A stretch of DNA of 14,345 nucleotides. Source: CAYXUG01 sp964468655. GTDB lineage: Bacteria; Fidelibacterota; Marinisomatia; Marinisomatales; CAYXUG01. The stretch spans positions 1 through 14,345 of the forward strand of contig CAYXUG010000050.1 in the NCBI GenBank assembly GCA_964468655.1, read 5' to 3'. This document shows, one piece after another, positions 10,301-14,345 of this stretch; position 1 is the first letter of the stretch, and each line of letters opens with the position of its first letter. The translations under genes and the position numbers were made by a program. The notes under the pieces are model-generated. The model searched no databases and was not told where the DNA came from. It was given only the letters and a program-made list of their open reading frames with translations.

Positions 10301-11094
10301 AAATCAATACCGGATTCACACAATATTTCACCTGTATCTTCATTGAAAACATCATCCACTAATTGGTGTCCATAAAATTTCGTCATAGACTTGCCTTTTA
10401 ATTGCACTGTCTTAATTAAACCAAACATATGGAATATATCTCGATTGGTTGAGAACCCCAGAGAACGCAGCAATGTGGTAACAGGGAACTTCTTTCGACG
10501 GTCAACGATGACATAAATACAATCCCTGATATCGGTTGTAAAATCAATCCATGAACCTCTGAAGGGAATTACCCTCGCTTGAAACAGTTTGGTACCGTTA
10601 GGATGAATGTGTTCATCAAAGAAAACACCTGGCGATCTTTGAAGCTGACTGATAATTACTCTCTCAGAACCGTTGATGATGAAGGTACCTTTTTTCGTCA
10701 TAAAGGGAATGTTACCAAAATAAACGTCCTGCTCTATACTCTGTTCATATTTTGATTTGTCCCTTTCATCTGTTAAATGAAGAATCAGTCTAACTTTTAG
10801 AGGAACAGCAAAAGTCACACCTCGTTCAAGACATTCCTCCGGAGAATATTTGGGTAAACCAAAATAGTAGCTTTTATATTCAAGGACGTAATTTCTATGT
10901 GTATCCTCGATGGAAAACATATTCCTAAATACTTCTTCCAGACCAAATACTTCACGTTTATTTTCCGGTATATCATGTTGTAAAAACTGTCTGAATGAAG
11001 TTAGCTGTACATCCAGTAAATTCGGTATGTCCAGCATTGAATGTGTAGTCCTAAACGAAAATCTATCTAAATCTCGGGGTGATGATTTTATCAA
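7315..11094 (-). CDS. rpoB: DNA-directed RNA polymerase subunit beta
   Basis: Beta forms the second pincer of RNA polymerase and shares the active site with beta'. The protein has 1259 residues and no obvious break. The rifampicin-pocket segment [26 protein letters not shown] has D464, H474 and S479 at the positions of E. coli D516, H526 and S531, all in the wild-type state. The active-site NFED acidic pair is E768-D769, and the [12 protein letters not shown] lysines are K1037 and K1045 (E. coli K1065 and K1073). [20 protein letters not shown] and the N-terminal region are of Bacteroidetes/FCB type. The best start is TTG at 11092-11094, with AAGGGAG six nt upstream; the next in-frame ATG is codon 20, inside the conserved N-terminal block ([12 protein letters not shown]). 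It lies 64 bp after rplL. Confidence 0.98.
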   Translation of the reverse strand: [1259 protein letters not shown]

Positions 11095-11100
11095 TGTTTT

Positions 11101-11107
11101 CTCCCTT
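11101..11107 (-). promoter_or_regulatory. Shine-Dalgarno site of rpoB
   Basis: The coding strand reads AAGGGAG, separated by the 6-nt spacer AAAACA from the TTG start of rpoB. Its good position supports this TTG over the in-frame ATG at codon 20, which would cut off part of the conserved N-terminus. Confidence 0.75.
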
Positions 11108-11142
11108 AATAACTAGTTTAATTACAGGTACACTCTAGCTTA

Positions 11143-11160
11143 AAAAATCATGACATTTTT
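11143..11160 (-). terminator. Weak A/U hairpin at the rplL-rpoB junction, possible leaky attenuator
   Basis: The RNA just after rplL can form a 6-bp all-A/U stem (AAAAAU with AUUUUU) around the loop GUCAUG. It begins inside the rplL stop codon and ends in a run of U. The stem is far too weak for an efficient intrinsic terminator. I list it only because partial attenuation and RNase processing between rplL and rpoB are established in E. coli, where they lower RNA polymerase synthesis relative to ribosomal proteins. Any such function here is inference. Confidence 0.2.
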
Positions 11161-11539
11161 ATTTCAGTTCGACAGCAGCGCCAGCTTCTTCCAGTTGTTT
11201 TTTTGCTTCATCTGCTTCTGCCTTATTAACGCCTTCTTTAACTGACTTTGGTGCACCGTCTACAAGCTCTTTTGCTTCTTTTAATCCAAGATCTGTTAAA
11301 CTTCTAACAGCTTTGATAACCTGGATTTTCTTATCTCCAGCAGAAGTAAGAACAACATCGAATGAATCCTTTTCTTCCTCTGCTGCTTCACCAGCCGCTG
11401 GCACTGCTCCAGCAACTGCAACGGGTGCTGCTGCTGTGACACCAAACTTTTCTTCTATTTCTGAAATGAGATCTGAAATCTCAAGCATATTTGCCTTTTC
11501 CAAATAACTCATTACATCTACTCGTTTTACATCAGCCAT
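11159..11539 (-). CDS. rplL: 50S ribosomal protein L7/L12
   Basis: L7/L12 forms the flexible stalk dimers that recruit translation factors (EF-Tu, EF-G, IF2, RF3) to the ribosome and stimulate their GTPase activity. The 126 residues divide into an N-terminal dimerisation domain (about 1-34, ending EEKFGV), an Ala/Pro/Glu hinge (about 35-57), and the C-terminal factor-binding domain (58-126) with DKKIQVIKAVRSLTDLGLKEAKELVD. The acidic, alanine-rich composition is typical. The start ATG has a strong AGGAGGA site (11544-11550) 4 to 5 nt upstream, inside the 17-bp gap after rplJ. That contrasts with rplJ, which has no such site, and fits the need for several L7/L12 copies per L10. Confidence 0.98.
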   Translation of the reverse strand: MADVKRVDVMSYLEKANMLEISDLISEIEEKFGVTAAAPVAVAGAVPAAGEAAEEEKDSFDVVLTSAGDKKIQVIKAVRSLTDLGLKEAKELVDGAPKSVKEGVNKAEADEAKKQLEEAGAAVELK

Positions 11540-11556
11540 TTTTTCCTCCTGATCCT

Positions 11557-12075
11557 CTAAGATTGTTTAGTTTCTTTAAGACTGTTTAATATATTTACCA
11601 AATTCACCATGGGACTTTTAATCATTGTTGCCATTTTGCCCAATGGTGAAGAAAGAGCATATACAAGTTTTGTCAGCAGCACTTCACGTGATGGTAATGC
11701 TGCTATTTTTGCAAATTCAGATTTGTCTAAATATTCCCCCTCGAACATGAATGCCTTTAGTTTTGGAAAATCATGTTCCTTAGTAAAATCTTTTATAATC
11801 CTCGCCGGTGCGGTTGGATCATCATAACTTAGTGCGATTGCAGTTGGTCCTGAGAAAAGCATCTCTGAATCCTCAATTTTCAAATCTTTTGATGCAAGTT
11901 TAATCAAGGTATTCTTTGCAACATGGAATTCCACCCCACTTTCAAAAAACTTTTTTCTTAATTCAGTTATTTCACTAACCTTCAACCCAAGATAATCCGT
12001 AAAATAAATTCCCTTCGCTTTCGCGATCTTTTCTGAAAAGTCTGATACAATATCTATTTTTTGTTGAGTTGGCAT
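11557..12075 (-). CDS. rplJ: 50S ribosomal protein L10
   Basis: L10 anchors the L7/L12 stalk to 23S rRNA next to L11. The 172 residues carry the family pattern: an early GIYFTDYLGLKVSEITELRKKF block, VAKNTLIKLA, FSGPTAIAL, and PSREVLLTKLVYALSSPLGKMA. The C-terminal helix after this is short (about 17 residues, ending KETKQS), which suggests docking of two L7/L12 dimers rather than three; this is an inference from length only. The ATG lies 2 bp after the rplA stop and has no recognisable Shine-Dalgarno site, so translation probably depends on ribosomes finishing rplA. There is no intergenic space for the L10 autoregulatory leader known from several other bacteria. Confidence 0.96.
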   Translation of the reverse strand: MPTQQKIDIVSDFSEKIAKAKGIYFTDYLGLKVSEITELRKKFFESGVEFHVAKNTLIKLASKDLKIEDSEMLFSGPTAIALSYDDPTAPARIIKDFTKEHDFPKLKAFMFEGEYLDKSEFAKIAALPSREVLLTKLVYALSSPLGKMATMIKSPMVNLVNILNSLKETKQS

Positions 12076-12077
12076 TT

Positions 12078-12764
12078 TTAAATTGTTGTTTTATCTATTT
12101 TGATTCCCGGTCCCATAGTTGATGTAATGGATACTTTTTTCATGTAAGTACCCTTTACGGCTGCTGGTTTTGCTTTGAGCAAAGATGTATAGACACTTTG
12201 TACGTTCTCAGAAATTTTTTCTGCATCAAAAGAACATTTTCCAATAGTGGCGTGAATAATTCCATGCCGATCAACCCTTAGTTCCACTCTTCCACCTTTA
12301 ATTTCCTTGACTGCTTTACCTACATCCTGAGCTACAGTTCCACTTTTGGGATTGGGCATTAGACCGCGAGGTCCTAAAATTTTACCCAATTTACCAAGTT
12401 TTGGCATCATATCAGGTGTGGTAACAATGACATCAATTTCATCCCATCCGCTTTCAAGTTTTTCAATAAACTCGTCACTACCCGAAAAATCTGCGCCTGC
12501 TTCAGTTGCTTCTTTTTGCTGATGTTCCTGAACAATCGCTAATACCGAAACCTTTTTCCCTGTCCCGTGAGGCAGAGAAGTTGTCATTCTGATATTTTGA
12601 TCTGCATTTTTCGGATCAACACCGAGATTGATTGCCAAATCCACCGATTCATCGAATGTGGAGAGAGCATTTTCTCTTACAGTTGCAACCGCATCTTCAA
12701 GGGAATATTCTTTATTCCTATCGATTTTTTCTAAAGCGTTTTTAAATCTTTTACTTCGTGTCAT
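12078..12764 (-). CDS. rplA: 50S ribosomal protein L1
   Basis: L1 forms the mobile L1 stalk that guides deacylated tRNA out of the E site, and in many bacteria it also represses its own operon by binding mRNA. The 228 residues match the usual length. Landmarks are the N-terminal SKRFKNALEKID, the central LGPRGLMPNPKSGTV block that is diagnostic for L1, and KAKPAAVKGTYMKKVSITSTMGPG near the C-terminus. The ATG (12762-12764) is 2 bp after the rplK stop. An AGAGGT site lies 9 nt upstream, within the end of rplK. Confidence 0.98.
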   Translation of the reverse strand: MTRSKRFKNALEKIDRNKEYSLEDAVATVRENALSTFDESVDLAINLGVDPKNADQNIRMTTSLPHGTGKKVSVLAIVQEHQQKEATEAGADFSGSDEFIEKLESGWDEIDVIVTTPDMMPKLGKLGKILGPRGLMPNPKSGTVAQDVGKAVKEIKGGRVELRVDRHGIIHATIGKCSFDAEKISENVQSVYTSLLKAKPAAVKGTYMKKVSITSTMGPGIKIDKTTI

Positions 12765-12766
12765 AA

Positions 12767-13189
12767 TTAATTGACCTCTAATCCCATACTGCGGGCGGTT
12801 CCCCGGATCATTTCAACTGCAGCTTCTAATGTATTGGCATTTAAATCAGCCATCTTAATTTCAGCAATTTCTTTTAAATTTTTCTCGCTCACGAATCCAA
12901 CTTTTTCTTTATTCGGTTCCCCTGACCCTTTATCAATTTTTGCTTTTTGTTTTAAAAGAATAGCCGCAGGTGGTGTTTTTGTAATGAACGTAAAAGAACG
13001 ATCTTCATATACAGATATTTCAACCGGTACCACTGTTCCCATTTGTTCTTTTGTCTTTTCATTGAATGATTTGCAAAAGTCCATAATATTGACACTGTGT
13101 TGACCCAACGCGGGTCCTACGGGCGGTGCCGGGTTCGCTTGTCCTGCTTTAATTTGAAGTTTAATAATTGTTAATACTTTCTTAGCCAT
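12767..13189 (-). CDS. rplK: 50S ribosomal protein L11
   Basis: L11 binds the GTPase-associated region of 23S rRNA at the base of the L7/L12 stalk. In bacteria that have RelA/Rsh factors it also helps trigger the stringent response. The 140 residues show the family signature: KLQIKAGQANPAPPVGPALGQHSVNIMDFCKSFNEKT, with the flexible proline-containing N-terminal domain that is the thiostrepton-binding region, and a C-terminal rRNA-binding domain with KIDKGSGEPNKEKVG and MIRGTARSMGLEV. The ATG starts 6 bp after the nusG stop with only a weak TAGG-like site. The 6-bp gap leaves no room for an intergenic L1-binding leader. Confidence 0.98.
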   Translation of the reverse strand: MAKKVLTIIKLQIKAGQANPAPPVGPALGQHSVNIMDFCKSFNEKTKEQMGTVVPVEISVYEDRSFTFITKTPPAAILLKQKAKIDKGSGEPNKEKVGFVSEKNLKEIAEIKMADLNANTLEAAVEMIRGTARSMGLEVN

Positions 13190-13195
13190 AACTGC

Positions 13196-13735
13196 CTACT
13201 TTTCATGTTCCACCTGAAGAAAATCTACTTCCACGGGTGTAGGTCTGCCAAAAATGGAGACACTGACTTTCAGCTTTTGTTTATCTTCTGTAACTTCCTG
13301 AACCATCCCTGTAAAATCAATGAATGGTCCATCGTTAATTTTTATAGCATCACCAACCCTGTATTTTGTAGATACTGTAGCTGTGCCTTCTTTCGATTTT
13401 ACTTCACCCAGTATTCGTGTAACCTCATCTTCTTTTAAAGGTGCGGGATTACCTTTAGGCCCAACAAAACTCATCACACCTGACATGTTTTCAATAAAAT
13501 GTTTCGATTCATTATTCAAATCCATATTGACAAGCAGGTAGCCCGGGTAAAATAATTTATCCTTAACGACCTTTTTTCCTTTTCTCATTTCAACAACATT
13601 TTCCGAGGGTACCAATATATCTCTAATGAGTTTATTCAATCCTGATAATTCTATTTCCTTTAATAACATATCTCGAATTTTCTTCTCTTTACCTCCGAAA
13701 ACCCTTACCGAATACCATTCCACTTCAGTACACAA
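13196..13735 (-). CDS. nusG: Transcription termination/antitermination factor NusG
   Basis: NusG binds RNA polymerase through its N-terminal NGN domain, and links it to Rho or to the ribosome (S10) through its C-terminal KOW domain. The first 110 or so residues form the NGN domain (EWYSVRVFGGKEKKI, then LFYPGYLLVNM and GVMSFVGPKGNPAPL). The KOW domain follows (KINDGPFIDFTGMVQEV, then LKVSVSIFGRPTPVEVDF). The start is not certain. The longest reading uses TTG (13733-13735), overlaps the secE stop and gives 179 residues. The GTG at 13721-13723, one base after the secE TGA, gives a more usual N-terminus (M-E-W-Y-S-V) of 175 residues. Neither has a clear Shine-Dalgarno site, so coupling with secE is likely. 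Confidence 0.95.
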   Translation of the reverse strand: MCTEVEWYSVRVFGGKEKKIRDMLLKEIELSGLNKLIRDILVPSENVVEMRKGKKVVKDKLFYPGYLLVNMDLNNESKHFIENMSGVMSFVGPKGNPAPLKEDEVTRILGEVKSKEGTATVSTKYRVGDAIKINDGPFIDFTGMVQEVTEDKQKLKVSVSIFGRPTPVEVDFLQVEHEK

Positions 13736-13907
13736 TATTTAAAATTTTTGTTAAGATAATATCGATACAAAACAGAAATAAGCTTAACATGAGAGAAAAG
13801 GATAAAACCACAATTGTAGATCCTTTCAATTCTTCCCATGACGGCCATGATACTTTTTTCATTTCGAATTTGACACTACCTAAAAACTGTTGAACCCGCC
13901 CTATCAT
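13725..13907 (-). CDS. secE: Preprotein translocase subunit SecE
   Basis: SecE clamps the SecY channel in the inner membrane and is essential for Sec-dependent protein export. The 60-residue protein is the short single-span form. It has an amphipathic N-terminal helix (residues about 1-18), the conserved EMKKVSWPSWEEL motif (15-27) and one transmembrane segment (about 31-52). This is the usual form outside the gamma-proteobacteria, where SecE has three spans. The ATG has a weak GGA-type site. It stands in the widespread tRNA-Trp - secE - nusG - rplK order. The stop TGA is adjacent to or inside the start of nusG. Confidence 0.95.
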   Translation of the reverse strand: MIGRVQQFLGSVKFEMKKVSWPSWEELKGSTIVVLSFSLMLSLFLFCIDIILTKILNIVY

Positions 13908-13976
13908 TTTCCAACATCAACTTTAGTTAAAACTGATGAAGTAGCAAGAATTTCCAATGGATCCTGCTGAGAAACT

Positions 13977-13991
13977 GCAACCCCCGGTTTT
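13977..13991 (-). repeat. 15-bp direct repeat, copy downstream of tRNA-Trp
   Basis: On the plus strand this reads GCAACCCCCGGTTTT, identical to 14025-14039 inside the tRNA-Trp gene. The next bases into the trailer also resemble the tRNA T-arm. It lies between the tRNA and secE and appears to be a remnant of a partial tRNA duplication. Confidence 0.85.
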
Positions 13992-14005
13992 CCTGCTAGT
14001 GCAGG
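13992..14005 (-). other. Hairpin overlapping the 3' end of tRNA-Trp
   Basis: The transcript can form CCUGC-ACUA-GCAGG, a 5-bp stem with a 4-nt loop. The left arm includes the last bases of the tRNA acceptor stem and the discriminator G; the right arm lies in the trailer. It would compete with the acceptor stem before 3' processing. A role in tRNA maturation or in secE expression is speculative, and the hairpin could be a by-product of the nearby duplication. Confidence 0.4.
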
Positions 14006-14074
14006 AGCGGCAGGAATTGAACCCGCAACCCCCGGTTTTGGAGACCGGTGCTCTACCAATTGAGCTACGCTCCT
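14002..14074 (-). tRNA. trnW: tRNA-Trp (anticodon CCA)
   Basis: A complete 73-nt cloverleaf can be folded by hand. The acceptor stem is AGGAGCG/CGCUCCU, the D arm GCUC-AAUUGGUA-GAGC, and the anticodon arm CCGGU-CUCCAAA-ACCGG with anticodon CCA. The variable loop is GGGUU and the T arm GCGGG-UUCAAUU-CCUGC, with one G-U pair. The discriminator base is G, as expected for bacterial tRNA-Trp. The 3' CCA is not encoded: GCAC follows. The gene sits between rpmG and secE on the same strand, with no clear promoter of its own, so it is probably cut out of the polycistronic RNA. A tuf - tRNA-Trp - secE order is common in bacteria. An ATGATT-AA-AATCAT inverted repeat (14075-14088) abuts its 5' end. Confidence 0.97.
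14025..14039 (-). repeat. 15-bp direct repeat, copy inside tRNA-Trp
   Basis: GCAACCCCCGGTTTT on the plus strand spans the 3' side of the anticodon arm, the variable loop and the first T-stem bases of tRNA-Trp. It is the presumed parent of the identical copy at 13977-13991, 48 bp away in the trailer. Confidence 0.85.
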
Positions 14075-14134
14075 ATGATTAAAATCATCAAAAAGGAAGT
14101 TTGCAATTAATTTGACTAAAAACAAACTCATGTC

Positions 14135-14299
14135 CTACTTTGTCTCCTTATGAATCGTATGGCATCTGCAGGATGAACAATATTTTTTATACTCCACCCT
14201 GCTTGAATGAATCCGCCTGTTTTTGGTGGTGATATAATTCCGTTTGTGACAATCGGGACACTCAAGTGTTACAAAGTCTCTTTTACTGTTTCCAGCCAC
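14135..14299 (-). CDS. rpmG: 50S ribosomal protein L33
   Basis: L33 is a small zinc-ribbon protein of the large subunit near the E site. The 54 residues run from MAGNSKRDFVTLECPDC to HTIHKETK. Cysteines 14, 17, 41 and 44 form two CxxC knuckles, so this is the zinc-binding form rather than the Cys-free paralogue used in zinc shortage by some bacteria; an additional cysteine is at 46. The start is GTG (14297-14299), chosen because AAGGAG (14307-14312) stands 7 nt upstream and the family start MA.. matches. It follows the upstream tuf by 11 bp and precedes tRNA-Trp by 60 bp. Confidence 0.95.
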   Translation of the reverse strand: MAGNSKRDFVTLECPDCHKRNYITTKNRRIHSSRVEYKKYCSSCRCHTIHKETK

Positions 14300-14306
14300 C
14301 GATAAA

Positions 14307-14312
14307 CTCCTT
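14307..14312 (-). promoter_or_regulatory. Shine-Dalgarno site of rpmG
   Basis: The coding strand reads AAGGAG, 7 nt before the GTG start of rpmG. It overlaps the stop codon TAA (14311-14313) of the upstream tuf. It supports the GTG start and tight coupling of the two genes. Confidence 0.75.
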
Positions 14313-14345
14313 ATTCAACTACCTGTGTTACCACACCTGCACCTA
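14311..14345 (-). CDS. tuf: Elongation factor Tu, C-terminal fragment (upstream tuf copy)
   Basis: The last ten codons and TAA of a gene that enters from the high-coordinate edge read GAGVVTQVVE, the conserved EF-Tu C-terminus (E. coli ends GAGVVAKVLG; many bacteria end GAGVVTKIIE). The call rests on this short match together with position: tuf directly before rpmG/tRNA-Trp/secE/nusG is a common bacterial order. The other end of the window holds the N-terminus of a second tuf in the same orientation, so two copies probably flank the block. Confidence 0.85.
   Translation of the reverse strand, partial: GAGVVTQVVE

Noticed and set aside
14078..14106. Promoter-like pair TTGCAA and TTTAAT with a 17-bp spacer on the minus strand between rpmG and tRNA-Trp.
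   Set aside because: The -10-like box is only 3 bp from the tRNA 5' end, so initiation would fall inside the tRNA and could not give an intact one. Such matches are frequent in AT-rich spacers. It might still serve secE-nusG, but nothing else supports it.
13904..14131. A 75-residue minus-strand open frame with the phrase SVAQLVEHRSPKPGVAGSIPAAP running through the tRNA-Trp region.
   Set aside because: This phrase is the familiar conceptual translation of a tRNA gene read in one frame. The cloverleaf folds completely, so the tRNA is real and the open frame is spurious. It also overlaps the start of secE.
1..14345. Search for CRISPR arrays, insertion sequences, toxin-antitoxin or defence genes, or another novel system.
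   Set aside because: All protein-coding space is filled by housekeeping genes. The only repeats are the short tRNA-derived pair and the two tuf ends, and no transposase, integrase or repeat array is present.

Overview
The window is one continuous minus-strand block of core translation and transcription genes. Read in the direction of transcription, from high to low coordinate, the order is: 3' tip of tuf (EF-Tu) - rpmG (L33) - tRNA-Trp(CCA) - secE - nusG - rplK - rplA - rplJ - rplL - rpoB - rpoC - rpsL - rpsG - fusA - 5' tip of a second tuf. No convincing gene lies on the plus strand. All the plus-strand open frames are antisense shadows of conserved genes.

Organism: the DNA is AT-rich by eye. 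RpoB and RpoC look like those of the Bacteroidetes/FCB superphylum. RpoB carries the phrase [20 protein letters not shown]. RpoC carries SPEEILSRSYGEVLKPETIN and has an extra run between MAKP and the ESPI..NFKEGL block next to the trigger loop. The layout is not the one usually seen in Bacteroidetes, because rpsL-rpsG-fusA-tuf follows rpoC after only 14 bp and rpmG sits after the upstream tuf. I infer a deep FCB lineage, for example Marinimicrobia/SAR406-like, with moderate to low confidence. No search could be run.

Layout: gaps are mostly 2-23 bp, and two gene pairs overlap (rpsG/fusA as ATGA, possibly secE/nusG). The larger spacers are 60 bp (rpmG to tRNA), 94 bp (tRNA to secE) and 64 bp (rplL to rpoB). 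No strong intrinsic terminator and no convincing promoter is visible, so the block is probably read from promoters upstream of the window, at or before the upstream tuf. No stretch longer than 300 bp lacks a gene.

How the genes work together: EF-Tu, EF-G, S7, S12, L1, L7/L12, L10, L11 and L33 are translation components. RpoB and RpoC are the catalytic RNA polymerase subunits. NusG links RNA polymerase to elongation, termination and ribosome coupling. SecE is a core translocon subunit. Strong Shine-Dalgarno sites precede tuf, rpmG, rplL, rpoB and rpoC, whereas rplJ, rpsG, fusA and nusG have weak or no sites and lie at or over the preceding stop, suggesting translational coupling.

Points that stand out: tuf sequences at both ends of the window; TTG start codons for both rpoB and rpoC; a decayed partial duplication of the tRNA-Trp 3' half in its trailer; and no intergenic room for the classical L1 and L10 autoregulatory leaders. 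I found no novel accessory system. This is a housekeeping super-operon with some unusual local details.
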